Positions 43,688 through 52,539 of a stretch of DNA of 64,000 nt are shown in pieces. The stretch is from Bog-756 sp963841885 (lineage in GTDB: Bacteria > Actinomycetota > Acidimicrobiia > Acidimicrobiales > RAAP-2). The stretch covers positions 124,001 to 188,000 of the forward strand of contig CAWJEK010000016.1 in the NCBI GenBank assembly GCA_963841885.1, in the 5' to 3' direction. The first letter of the stretch is position 1, and the number at the start of each line of letters is the position of its first letter. A model generated the notes under the pieces. That model was given only the letters and a program-made list of their open reading frames with translations, had not been told where the DNA came from and did not search any database. The translations under genes were made by a program, and so were the position numbers.

Positions 43688-46600
43688 CTATGACGCCATC
43701 CCGACGACGGACTCACCGGTCGCCGTGCCCGGGGTCGAACCGTAGAAGTCGGCGTCGCCGAAGGCGAACACGCCCCCGTCGGCCGCCACCAGCCAGTAGC
43801 CCTGGCCGTCGGGGGTGGCGGCCATGCCCACGATCGGCTGGTTGAGCACCAGGTCGCCGGTCGACCCGAAGAATCCGGCGTCGCCGAAGGCGAACACACC
43901 GCCGTCGGCGGCCACCAGCCAGTAGCCCTTGCCGTCGGGGGTGGCGGCCATGCCCACGATCGGTCGGTTGAGGACCAGGCCGCCCGTCGACCCGAAGAAT
44001 CCGGCGTCGCCGAAGGCGAACACACCGCCGTCGGCGGCCACCAGCCAGTAGCCCTTGCCGTCGGGGGTGGCGGCCATGCCCACCATCGGCTGGTTGAGGG
44101 TCAGGGCCCCGGTCGATCCGACGTAGGGGGCGTCGCCGGTGGCGAAGACACCGCCGTCGGCCCCGACCAGCCAGTAGCCGTCGCCGTCGGGGGTGGCGGC
44201 CATGCCGACGATCGGTGCGTTGAGGCCCATGCCACCGGTCGATCCGAGGAACGGCGCGTCCCCGAACGCGAAGATCCCACCGTCGGCGGCCACCAGCCAG
44301 TAGCCGTTGTCGTCCGGGGTCGAGGCCATGCCCACGATGGGCCGATTGAGGTCGAGGGCGCCTTCGGGGCCGAAGGACCGGTCGGTGCCGAAGGCGAACA
44401 CCTGGGCGGCCGAGGTCACCATGCGGTAACCGGTGCCCGTGTCACCGGACGGCGGGACGGTGGTCGTCGTGGTGCTCGAGGGCGGGGTGGTCGACGTCGT
44501 GTCCGTCGTCGAGGTCGGGACCGTCGACGTGGTCGTGGTCGGGGGGTCCGTGGTCGTCGTGGACGGGTCCGTGGTGGTCGTGGTGCCGCCTCCGCCGGAG
44601 CTGCCGCCGAGCAGATCCGGCAGGCTGTCGCCGTCCACGACCGACGGGCCACCGCTCCCGCCGTACGCCTCGATGCTGTGGAGGAAGGCCGGTGCGATCG
44701 TCGTCGGGGACCACCACGGGGGGATGCCGCCCCCGTAGTACCCGCCGAAGTCGACCTCGCTCACGTCGATGCGGATGCCCTCGGCCGCCACCGGCGAGAA
44801 GGCGAATTGCAGGATGTGGTCCCGGTACTGGTCCGTCTCGGTGGCCACGGTCGTCCACCCGGAGGGCGTCCGGACGGACAGGGTGTAGGCGCGCACCGAG
44901 GAGGCGACCGAGCCGTTGGACTGGGTGTCGACCAGGATCCGGTCGATCGTCGTGGTCCGGGCGAAGGTATCGGTCAGGCTCGGTGTGGTGTCGCCGCTCG
45001 CCGACGACCAGCCGAGACCGTTCCCCACCGGGTCGCCGTTGATCGCCGCCGAGGCCGTGCCGCTGGACGCCGTGGCCGTGGCCCCCGCCGCGGCCGACGC
45101 CACGTCGGTGCCGTAGGTCTCCGTGGGCCCGATCGTGAGCGTGTCACCGGCCGGATACGTCAGGTAGGTCACCTGGTTCGACAGCGGGTCGCTGTACGCC
45201 TTGCCCGATGTCGCCTGGGTGGTGGTCGCGTTGCCGTACTCGTCGGTGACCGTCACCGGGACGGTGCTCCCGTCAGGGGAGGTGGCCGTCACCGTCCCCG
45301 TCACCGGCAGGCCGTCGGTCCACACCGCCGCCAGGTCGGTGGTCCCGCCCGACACCGGCCCGAAATCCGCCCGGAAGGCGTGGGGGATGCCGGTCGACGG
45401 CATCGACAGGTAGTGACGGCCGGCCAGCATGCCCGAGGTCGTCATGGTGGTGAGGGCGGCGGGCTTCACGTAGTCCACGGCATTGCTGGTCTGGATGAGC
45501 GAGAAACTCACCCCGTCGTTGCCCCAGGCGCCCTCGTCGAAGAAGTAGTTCTCGACCGGCACCCCGAGCACCTTCTGCCAGATGAGCGACCGGGCCATGT
45601 TGTCGGCCTGGGAGAGGAAGTCGTAGTCCCCGTCGCTCCACCAGCCGACCTCGGTGAACCAGAGTGGCTTGGACCCGAGTTCCGCCTGGAGCTGTTCGAT
45701 CTGCGCGGCCATCCCGTCCTCGTCGTAGGAGTCGTCCGATCCGGTGTAGGGGTGGATCGCCGCCACGTCCATCCACGCCAGGCCACCGGCGGCGATCAGC
45801 TGCTGCCACCACCACGGCACCGGCTCGAGCGTGGAGCCGCCCAGGACCGTCGAGGACGAGCCCGGCTCGACCGACTTCACGGCGTCGTAGAACGGTTCGA
45901 GAACCTGGGTGGCGTAGGTCGCGCCGTCGCTCCACCCGTTGTTGTTCGACTCGTTCCACGGCTCCCAGATGGTGACGGGGTCGCAGGCGCCGCAGCCCGA
46001 GGGGACCGTCGCGTAGTGGGCGACGATGGCCGCCACGTCGGACTTCCAGTAGCCGTCGTCCACCAGGGCGGTCGACACCGGGTCGCCGGCGCTGACCTGG
46101 ATCCAGTAGGCCACGTGGTCGTGGACGGCCTCGTACGCCGCCTCGTACGGGTCGGTACTCGATCCGGCGAAGGTGATGGCCGAGGCGCCGCAGGTGGCGG
46201 CCGTCGGGGCCGACGCCCGACAGTTGGGCAGTACCGAGTTCCAGTCGATGGTCGTCAGGCTCCGGAGGCCGGTGAGGCCGAGCTGGGAGGTGAGGGTGAC
46301 TCCGCGGGGGTCGGCCGGGCCACCCGAGCCGGAACCGGGCGGCAGGGTGGCGAAGTCGAGACGGTCACCGGCGGCGCCCACGGTGTAGGGCATGCAGGTG
46401 GTGCCGACCGTGGTGGGTGGTGACGTCGAGGTGTCGAGCAACGACGCCTGCACCTCGTAAGGCCCCGGGGCGGTGTCGGCGCTCGGGAGGGCGAGGGGTA
46501 TCGACGCGAGGGCGCCGGCCGTCGTCGGGAGGGCCCGGACAGTGGGCGTCGGCACCGTCTCGGCGGTCAGGGTGGCATCGTTCTCCACCGAGTACGACAA

Positions 46601-47863
46601 CTCGAGGTGGCCGGCCTGCGAGACCCACCACGGGTCGAATGTGGCGTCGACCGTCGCCGTCGTGCCGGGGGCGAAGTAATTGCCGGTGGCCGGGGTGGAG
46701 AGCCCGGCGCCCCAGCCCAACTTGTCCGACGGTGCCTGGATGGCGTCGAGGTAGTCGTTGACGCTGTTCAGGGTGAACGACGAGATGGCGTCGGACCCGT
46801 CGTCGAAGGGGGGCCCGCTCTGGAAGTAGAAGGTGTTGCCCACCAGGGCGAAGTTCCATCCGCCGAAGTCCAGCGCACCCCCGAGGGTCGTCGATCCCTC
46901 GAGGAGCCCCGAGGGGGAGGTGGCCTCCATGGTGTACAGCGGGTCGGCGGTGTAGATGGTGCCGTCCGGGCCCTGGACCGCCTGGGCGGGGTAGTAGAAC
47001 TGCTGGCCCGAGCCGGTGTGGACGCCCTTCCCCTCGATCTGGGAGGCGCCGAAGGTCGAGAGCACCTTTCCGCTGGGGCTGACCGTCTTGACGTACCCGT
47101 TCGCCGAGTAGAGCAGGTTGCCGTCGGCCTCCTGGGTCATGAACCCGTTGTCGATGAAGGGGAACGTGCCCGTCGCCGATCCGTCGGAGGTATCGAGCAC
47201 CAGGCTGGACGACGTGTCCTGGACGAAGCTGGCCACGAGCTCGAACGCCGATCCGGAGCCGACGCCGAAGATGCCGGTCGGATTGCCGTTGTTCGGGTCC
47301 ACCGACCACAGCAGGGTGCCCGACGGCGAGAACTTGTCGACCTTCTGGCCGTAGTAGGACGACAGGTAGATGTTGCCCGAAGGATCGATGACCGGCGTGT
47401 TGGCGTAGCTCTTGGTGAACAGCGCGGGTAGGGCGAACGCGCTCTCCTGGGCGCCGGACAACGAGTACGTCACGAGCTGGGACCCGTTGTCGACGTACAG
47501 CGCCGACGACGTGGCGGCGAAGTCGGCGACACCGCCCGACGGGGCCACGACCTTCGACACGGGGGAGGTCGGCAGCGTGGTGGAGGAGGGCCCGAGCACC
47601 GACGCGGGGTCGGTCGTGGTGCAGATGGGGCTGACCTCGGCGGCGGTGGGGGCGGCCGGGGATCCGGCGATCTGGGGGGTGGGGGAGCCTGCACCCGTGT
47701 GCAGCACGAGCCCGGTGGCCACGGACGCGACGACCACCAGCGTGGCGGCGGCCATCGCTACGAAGGCTTTACCGGACGGCAACCTGCCCGATGCCCGTTG
47801 GTACTCGGTCGACGTGCCCACCGCGCCAACAGCATGGCCCACATCCCCGACCGGGGGACGCAC
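43688..47863 (-). CDS. Large secreted or membrane-anchored multidomain glycosidase-like protein
   Basis: A 1,391-residue protein. In order: a short cytoplasmic start and hydrophobic segment (FVAMAAATLVVVASVATGLV, about residues 33-55); a propeller-like part (75-380) with VDNGSQLVTYSLSG, DPSGNIYLSSYYGQKVDKFS, GPDGTIYTADP; a TIM-barrel glycoside-hydrolase-like part (530-830) with likely acid/base Glu in VTIWEPWNESNNNG (near 633) and nucleophile Glu in LWFTEVGWWSDG (near 735), as in GH clan A; a Fibronectin-like stretch; a discoidin/F5-8C-like domain (920-1075); a Thr/Pro linker (1088-1135); and six C-terminal 41-residue GYWLVAADGG repeats. It probably acts on an exopolysaccharide at the cell surface. 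The substrate is unknown. The start (GTG 47863) is uncertain. Confidence 0.72.
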   Translation of the reverse strand: MRPPVGDVGHAVGAVGTSTEYQRASGRLPSGKAFVAMAAATLVVVASVATGLVLHTGAGSPTPQIAGSPAAPTAAEVSPICTTTDPASVLGPSSTTLPTSPVSKVVAPSGGVADFAATSSALYVDNGSQLVTYSLSGAQESAFALPALFTKSYANTPVIDPSGNIYLSSYYGQKVDKFSPSGTLLWSVDPNNGNPTGIFGVGSGSAFELVASFVQDTSSSLVLDTSDGSATGTFPFIDNGFMTQEADGNLLYSANGYVKTVSPSGKVLSTFGASQIEGKGVHTGSGQQFYYPAQAVQGPDGTIYTADPLYTMEATSPSGLLEGSTTLGGALDFGGWNFALVGNTFYFQSGPPFDDGSDAISSFTLNSVNDYLDAIQAPSDKLGWGAGLSTPATGNYFAPGTTATVDATFDPWWVSQAGHLELSYSVENDATLTAETVPTPTVRALPTTAGALASIPLALPSADTAPGPYEVQASLLDTSTSPPTTVGTTCMPYTVGAAGDRLDFATLPPGSGSGGPADPRGVTLTSQLGLTGLRSLTTIDWNSVLPNCRASAPTAATCGASAITFAGSSTDPYEAAYEAVHDHVAYWIQVSAGDPVSTALVDDGYWKSDVAAIVAHYATVPSGCGACDPVTIWEPWNESNNNGWSDGATYATQVLEPFYDAVKSVEPGSSSTVLGGSTLEPVPWWWQQLIAAGGLAWMDVAAIHPYTGSDDSYDEDGMAAQIEQLQAELGSKPLWFTEVGWWSDGDYDFLSQADNMARSLIWQKVLGVPVENYFFDEGAWGNDGVSFSLIQTSNAVDYVKPAALTTMTTSGMLAGRHYLSMPSTGIPHAFRADFGPVSGGTTDLAAVWTDGLPVTGTVTATSPDGSTVPVTVTDEYGNATTTQATSGKAYSDPLSNQVTYLTYPAGDTLTIGPTETYGTDVASAAAGATATASSGTASAAINGDPVGNGLGWSSASGDTTPSLTDTFARTTTIDRILVDTQSNGSVASSVRAYTLSVRTPSGWTTVATETDQYRDHILQFAFSPVAAEGIRIDVSEVDFGGYYGGGIPPWWSPTTIAPAFLHSIEAYGGSGGPSVVDGDSLPDLLGGSSGGGGTTTTTDPSTTTTDPPTTTTSTVPTSTTDTTSTTPPSSTTTTTVPPSGDTGTGYRMVTSAAQVFAFGTDRSFGPEGALDLNRPIVGMASTPDDNGYWLVAADGGIFAFGDAPFLGSTGGMGLNAPIVGMAATPDGDGYWLVGADGGVFATGDAPYVGSTGALTLNQPMVGMAATPDGKGYWLVAADGGVFAFGDAGFFGSTGGLVLNRPIVGMAATPDGKGYWLVAADGGVFAFGDAGFFGSTGDLVLNQPIVGMAATPDGQGYWLVAADGGVFAFGDADFYGSTPGTATGESVVGMAS
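43690..44440 (-). repeat. Six coding tandem repeats of about 123 bp
   Basis: The last 250 residues of the secreted protein are six units of about 41 residues, core VGMAATPDGKGYWLVAADGG followed by VFAFGDAGFFGSTGGL. Two adjacent units near 43860-44090 are almost identical in DNA, indicating recent duplication or gene conversion. The first (GYRMVTSAAQ) and last units are the most diverged. The repeat type is common in actinobacterial surface proteins and probably forms a small propeller. Confidence 0.85.
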
Positions 47864-47921
47864 CCCCCGTTGAACTGGGAGGATGCCTGCCGGTAGGCTC
47901 CGGCGCTACCTGTCCGCCGGT

Positions 47922-48926
47922 TCAGAGCGTGACCACGACCTTGCCGGTGTTCCCCCCGCTGAAGAGCAGGTTGAGCGCCTCCCCCGCCCGATCCAGCCCG
48001 ACCACGACGTGCTCCCGGTGGTGGATCCGGCCCTCCATCACCCAGCCGGCCATCTCGATCTGGGCGGCCGGGAACCGGTCCAGGTAGTCGAGGATGAGGA
48101 AGCCCTCCATCCGGGCCCGCTTGACGATGAGCTGGAGGTAATTGCGGGGTCCCACCGGCCGGTCCTCGTTGTACTGGGAGATGGCACCGCACAGGACGAC
48201 CCGGGCCCGCAGGGCCAGATTGGCCAGACAGGCGTCGAGGATGGTGCCGCCGACGTTGTCGAAGAAGACGTCGATGCCGTCGGGACAGGTGGCGCGGATC
48301 CGCCCGCCCACGTCCTCGGTCCGGTAATTGACGGCGTGGTCGAAGCCGAGTTCGTCCACCAGCCACGCGCACTTCTCGTCCGAGCCGGCGATCCCGACCA
48401 CGGTGGCCGCCCCCTCGATCCGGGCCAGCTGGCCGGCCACCGATCCCGTGGCGCCCGCGGCGCCCGACACCACCACCGTGTCGCCCTCGGCGGGGCGTCC
48501 GATGTCCTTGATCCCGAAGTACGCCGTCATCCCGGTCACCCCGAGCACCCCCAGGACGACGGCCGGGTCGATCCCCGGAGGCACCACGGTCGTGGCGCCG
48601 TCGGCCCCGTCGACCACCGCGTACTCCTGCCAGCCGAGCATGCCGAACACGGTGTCCCCGACCGCCAGCGAATCCGTCCGGGTGGCCACCACCTCGCCGA
48701 TGCCACCGCTGCGCACCACCTCGCCTATACCGATGGGAGGCAGGTAGCCCGGGGCGTCGTCCATCCAGGTGCGGATCGTCGGGTCGATCGACAGGTGGCG
48801 GACCGCCACCAGGGCCTGGCCGTCCGCCGGCTCGGGAACGGGGGCGGTGTCGACCGTCAGGTCGGAGTCCACGACCAGCCCGTGGGGACGGGCGGCCAAC
48901 AGGATGCGGCGGTAGGTGTCGGTCAC
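47922..48926 (-). CDS. NADP-dependent oxidoreductase, MDR superfamily (CurA/leukotriene B4 dehydrogenase-like)
   Basis: A 334-residue zinc-free medium-chain reductase: RHLSIDPTIRTWMDDAPGYL, VLGVLGVTGMTAYFGIKDIG, DTVVVSGAAGATGSVAGQLA (nucleotide loop AAGATG), YRTEDVGGRIRATCPDGIDV, FFDNVGGTILDACL and CGAISQYN are diagnostic of the enone/prostaglandin reductase branch. Likely reduces the double bond of an alpha,beta-unsaturated carbonyl with NADPH. GTG 48926. It follows the F420-type gene in the same direction. Confidence 0.9.
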   Translation of the reverse strand: MTDTYRRILLAARPHGLVVDSDLTVDTAPVPEPADGQALVAVRHLSIDPTIRTWMDDAPGYLPPIGIGEVVRSGGIGEVVATRTDSLAVGDTVFGMLGWQEYAVVDGADGATTVVPPGIDPAVVLGVLGVTGMTAYFGIKDIGRPAEGDTVVVSGAAGATGSVAGQLARIEGAATVVGIAGSDEKCAWLVDELGFDHAVNYRTEDVGGRIRATCPDGIDVFFDNVGGTILDACLANLALRARVVLCGAISQYNEDRPVGPRNYLQLIVKRARMEGFLILDYLDRFPAAQIEMAGWVMEGRIHHREHVVVGLDRAGEALNLLFSGGNTGKVVVTL

Positions 48927-48934
48927 CGGGCCAG

Positions 48935-49477
48935 TCAAGCAGAGCGCCCGGGTCGTCGCCCCCGGTGGGGACGCCCGGGCGGCCGGGCCAGGTGGCCGCC
49001 GGTGGCCTCCACCCGGAAGACCGGGTACCGGGGGGCGATCCGCCGGAACTCCTCGAGCGACGCGTCCGGATCGACCGGTACGTGGGGCCGCGCCCCCGGC
49101 ACCTTGCGGAGGTAGCGCTGCAGGACGGGTGGACGCTCCCCGACCGGGAGTTCGGTCAACGTGCAGGGGTGGGCACGACCCCGCCGGAGCACGGCCCGAC
49201 CCCCGGCCGCCCGGACGTTCGCCACCCAGTTGCACCGGTCGCCGAGCATCGGCACGAGGTACCAGTCACCCTCCCAGTCCGCCATGCCCAGGGGGAAGCG
49301 GGTGGTCTTCCCGGACCGACGGCCCGGGACCTCGAGGGTCACCCAGCGGCGGGGCATCAGTCCGAGGCCGAAGACCACCGACCACACCCGGGCGTAGCGG
49401 CGGGCGGTGGCGTCGCCCCGTCCGCCCCGGTACATCCTGCGGAGCTCGTCCGGCGAATAGAACGGCCACCTGTCCAT
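48935..49477 (-). CDS. Deazaflavin (F420)-dependent nitroreductase-family protein
   Basis: A 180-residue FDOR-A-like split-barrel protein: VTLEVPGRRSGKTTRFPL, DWYLVPMLGDRCNWVANVRA and GGRAVLRRGRAHPCTLTEL fit the deazaflavin-dependent nitroreductase family, where the Arg/Lys-rich loop binds F420. Physiological substrates are mostly quinones or unknown. ATG 49477 follows AGGAGGG. It ends 8 bases before the MDR gene, so the two reductases share a transcript, and is divergent from the ATP-grasp gene. Confidence 0.82.
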   Translation of the reverse strand: MDRWPFYSPDELRRMYRGGRGDATARRYARVWSVVFGLGLMPRRWVTLEVPGRRSGKTTRFPLGMADWEGDWYLVPMLGDRCNWVANVRAAGGRAVLRRGRAHPCTLTELPVGERPPVLQRYLRKVPGARPHVPVDPDASLEEFRRIAPRYPVFRVEATGGHLARPPGRPHRGRRPGRSA

Positions 49478-49588
49478 CGCGCCCTCCTGACTGCGGGCGA
49501 CTGTAGCGGTGGTGCGGGTCGGCGGCCGGATCGGTGCCGGTACGCGGTCGCCGGGAGGTGTCCGGACACACGTGTAGCCTCCGTCCCC

Positions 49589-51112
49589 ATGACGGGCGAG
49601 GGCGAGGGTCGGTTCGACGGGCCGGCCTTCCGGCAATTGCAGTCGCGGCTCGGCGATCTGTGGCCCGCCATGACCCTCCGCACCGACGAGTTCGACGACC
49701 GTGTCGCCCTCATGGTCTGCTCGATCACGGTCCCCGACATCCCCGACACACTCACGCCGCTGCTCCCGGCCTTCGAGGAGCGCTACCTCTTCTCGGTCCT
49801 CACGCTGGCCCGCGCCCCCCGCTCCCGGGTCGTCTACGTGACCTCGTCACCCCTCCACGAGGGCGTGCTCGACTACCTGATCGACCTCCTTCCGGGGCCT
49901 GACCGCGACTCGTGCCGGGACCGGCTCACGGTGCTCACCATCGGCGACACCAGCCACCGGCCCCTGGTGGAGAAGATCCTCGAGCGACCGAGGTTCGTGG
50001 ACCGGATCAGCCGGGCGGTCGGTGATCCTTCCAAGGCGATCCTCCTCCCGTTCATCTCGACGCCCCTGGAGGCCGAACTGTCGGTGCGCCTCGGGATCCC
50101 GCTGTACGGGCCCGATCCACGGCTCTCCTGGCTCGGCACCAAGTCGGGTAGCCGACGGACGTTCGCCGAGGCCGGCGTCCCCCATCCCCGCGGCGCGCCG
50201 GTCGTCGATCTCGACCAGGCCGCCGACGTGGCCGCCGCCCTGTGGGAGGAGGGAGGCTGCACCCGGGTCGTCGTGAAACTCGACGAAGGCTACGCGGGGA
50301 CGGGGAACGTCACCGTGGACCTGTCCAACTGCGGCGACGCCGCCGACGTCCGACGGTCGGTCCTGGGGCTCGAACCCGATGCCGACGGTCCGTCGCCGGA
50401 GGAGTTCGCCACCATGCTCGCCCACCAGGGTGGCGTGGTCGAGGAGTGGGTGTCCGGCGAGGAGGTGACGAGTCCCAGCGTGCAGATGCGGGGGAGTCCG
50501 GCCGGAGAGCTCGAGCTGCTCTCGACGCACGACCAGATCCTGGGCGGGGCGTCGGGCCAGAGCTACGTCGGCTGCCGGTTCCCGGCCGACCCCCGCTACC
50601 GGGCCTCGATCACGGAGGCGGCCTGTGCCATCGGCCGTCGCCTGATCGACCACGGTGTCATCGGCCGGTTCGCCGTGGACTTCGTCGCCGTGCGGACGGG
50701 TGACGAGTGGACGGTGCACGCCATCGAGATCAACCTGCGCAACGGGGGCACGACCCATCCGGCCGTCACCCTGCTCGCCCTGACCGAGGCCGAGTACGAC
50801 CAGGTCGACGGGACGGCGAGGTCGCGCGGGACCGAGAAGCACTACGTGGCCACGGACCACCTGCAGCGACCCGAGTACCGGACGCTCACCGTCGACGACA
50901 TCCTGGACCTCATCGCCGAGGAGTCGATCGGATGGGATCCGGACCGCGAGGTCGGCATCGCCTTCCACCTGCTGTCCGCGGTGTCCGTGGTCGGACTGGT
51001 CGGGGTCACCTGCATCGGTGATTCACCGGACGAGGCCGAGCGGTACCTCGAACGGATCCGGCAGGCCCTCGATCACGCCGCCGGGGTGGAGGGCGCACCG
51101 CCGGTCGGGTGA
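49589..51112 (+). CDS. ATP-grasp peptide ligase, PGM1-like
   Basis: A 507-residue ATP-grasp protein of the pheganomycin PGM1-related family. The N-terminal half (VPDIPDTLTPLLPAFEERYL, VVYVTSSPLHEGVLDYLIDL, GDPSKAILLPFISTPLEAEL) is the PGM1-specific part; the ATP-grasp core follows (WLGTKSGSRRTFAEAGVPHP, RVVVKLDEGYAGTGNV, EEWVSGEEV, VDFVAVRTGDEWTVHAIEIN and NLRNGGTTHP, with Mg ligands Glu and Asn in EIN-N). It would activate a carboxylate with ATP and join an amine. No precursor-peptide or other biosynthetic gene is next to it. Its end overlaps the convergent M20 gene by 40 bases. Confidence 0.85.
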   Translation: MTGEGEGRFDGPAFRQLQSRLGDLWPAMTLRTDEFDDRVALMVCSITVPDIPDTLTPLLPAFEERYLFSVLTLARAPRSRVVYVTSSPLHEGVLDYLIDLLPGPDRDSCRDRLTVLTIGDTSHRPLVEKILERPRFVDRISRAVGDPSKAILLPFISTPLEAELSVRLGIPLYGPDPRLSWLGTKSGSRRTFAEAGVPHPRGAPVVDLDQAADVAAALWEEGGCTRVVVKLDEGYAGTGNVTVDLSNCGDAADVRRSVLGLEPDADGPSPEEFATMLAHQGGVVEEWVSGEEVTSPSVQMRGSPAGELELLSTHDQILGGASGQSYVGCRFPADPRYRASITEAACAIGRRLIDHGVIGRFAVDFVAVRTGDEWTVHAIEINLRNGGTTHPAVTLLALTEAEYDQVDGTARSRGTEKHYVATDHLQRPEYRTLTVDDILDLIAEESIGWDPDREVGIAFHLLSAVSVVGLVGVTCIGDSPDEAERYLERIRQALDHAAGVEGAPPVG

Positions 51113-52344
51113 GCCGGGCCGGTCCGGCCCCGGGCGGGCCCGATACCCGAGAGCGCGTGCTGGGCGACGGCCACCAGGGCGCGGATCCCGGTGCCGACGG
51201 CGTCCTCGTCGACCGTGAAGTCACCTCGGTGCAGATCGGAGACGAGGGCGGTGCCCGGAGGCCGCACTCCCAGGCGCCCGAGGACGCCGGGGACCTTGGC
51301 CAGGAGCCAGGCGAAGTCCTCACCACCGGTGCTCTGCTCGGTCTCCTCGACATGGCCGAGCTCGGTGACGACAGCGTCCCGGAACGCCGCGGTGGCGGCC
51401 GCGTCGTTGACGGCCGGCGGCACACCGCGCTGGTAGTCCACCTCCACCTCGGCACCGAAGGGCGTCGCGATCTCCCGCACCAGGGCCGGTACCAGCTCGG
51501 CGGCCGCCTCCCACGCCACCGGGTCGAGCGTGCGCACCGTTCCCGAGATCTCGCCGTGCTCGGGAATGACGTTGGCGGCGGAGCCGGCGGTGATGCGGCC
51601 CCAGACCACCGACAGTCCGGCCCGGGGGTCCACCCGGCGCGACAGGAGTGCCGGCGTACGGGCGGCGACGTCGGCGAGGGCCGCCACCAGGTCCACGGTC
51701 AGCTGGGGTCGGGACGTGTGCCCACCGGGTCCCGAGAGCCGGACGGTGACGAGGTCGGTCGCACCCGTGATCGGACCCACCCGGACGGATACCCTTCCCG
51801 CGTCGAGCCTGGGGTCACAGTGCAGGGCGAAGATCCGGTCGACGTCGTCCAGTACTCCGGCGTCCAGGGCGGCCAACGCCCCGCCCGGGAGCACCTCCTC
51901 CGCCGGTTGGAAGAGCAGCCGGACCCGGCCCGGGAGCGCTCCGGCCCGGGCGCGGCCGGCCAGTTCGAGGCCGGCCCCGAGCACGACCGCGGTGTGCACG
52001 TCGTGGCCGCAGGCGTGCGACACACCGGGCACCGTCGAGTGGAAGGGCACGTCCGACTCGTCGTCGATGGGCAGGGCGTCGAGGTCGGCGCGCAACAGTA
52101 CCCTCGGCCCGGAGGGATCGCCGTCGATGTCGCACACCAGGCCGGTGTCCGGCGCCAGCGCCCGGACGGTCAACCCGGCGGACTCCAGCTCGGCCCGAAC
52201 CTTCGCCGTGGTCCGCACCTCGGCCCACGACAGTTCGGGATGGGCGTGGACATCGCGTCGGAATCCGACCATCCGCCGGATCAGCCCGTCGGGCCGGTCC
52301 GGCGTCCCGGCGTCGGCGGCTGCGGATTCGGGGGAGGACGGCAC
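51073..52344 (-). CDS. M20-family amidohydrolase (hippurate/IAA-amino acid hydrolase-like)
   Basis: A 423-residue metal-dependent hydrolase of N-acyl amino acids. Metal and catalytic residues: RRDVHAHPELSWAE, VLLRADLDALPI, VSHACGHDVHTAVVLGAGLEL (Cys-Gly-His-Asp-x-His), LLFQPAEEVLPGGALAAL and STGGEDFAWLL; the dimerisation lid shows RLSGPGGHTSRP. GTG 52344. The C-terminal tail is Pro/Gly-rich and overlaps the ATP-grasp gene tail-to-tail. Natural substrate not inferable; an N-acyl product of the convergent ligase is an unproven idea. Confidence 0.88.
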   Translation of the reverse strand: MPSSPESAAADAGTPDRPDGLIRRMVGFRRDVHAHPELSWAEVRTTAKVRAELESAGLTVRALAPDTGLVCDIDGDPSGPRVLLRADLDALPIDDESDVPFHSTVPGVSHACGHDVHTAVVLGAGLELAGRARAGALPGRVRLLFQPAEEVLPGGALAALDAGVLDDVDRIFALHCDPRLDAGRVSVRVGPITGATDLVTVRLSGPGGHTSRPQLTVDLVAALADVAARTPALLSRRVDPRAGLSVVWGRITAGSAANVIPEHGEISGTVRTLDPVAWEAAAELVPALVREIATPFGAEVEVDYQRGVPPAVNDAAATAAFRDAVVTELGHVEETEQSTGGEDFAWLLAKVPGVLGRLGVRPPGTALVSDLHRGDFTVDEDAVGTGIRALVAVAQHALSGIGPARGRTGPAHPTGGAPSTPAA

Positions 52345-52539
52345 CGGCCCACAGTACCCAGCGCGGGCCGGAGCGGGCCCGGCCCGGACGACGTGGCGGC
52401 GGTGGACCCTGCCGGCCGCGCCGGTTGACCCCGCGTCGGACCCCTCAGGTCGGCCGCGCGGTTCGTCGAGCGCGGCCGCCGTGACACGCACGGCCGACCC
52501 GGGACTCCAGGAGCCACCCTCGTCCAGCCGCACCGGGCC

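Noticed and set aside
43690..44440. Regular repeats resembling a CRISPR array
   Set aside because: The period is about 123 bp, the repeats stay in frame and encode a known 41-residue protein repeat; there are no short palindromic repeats with unique spacers and no cas genes.
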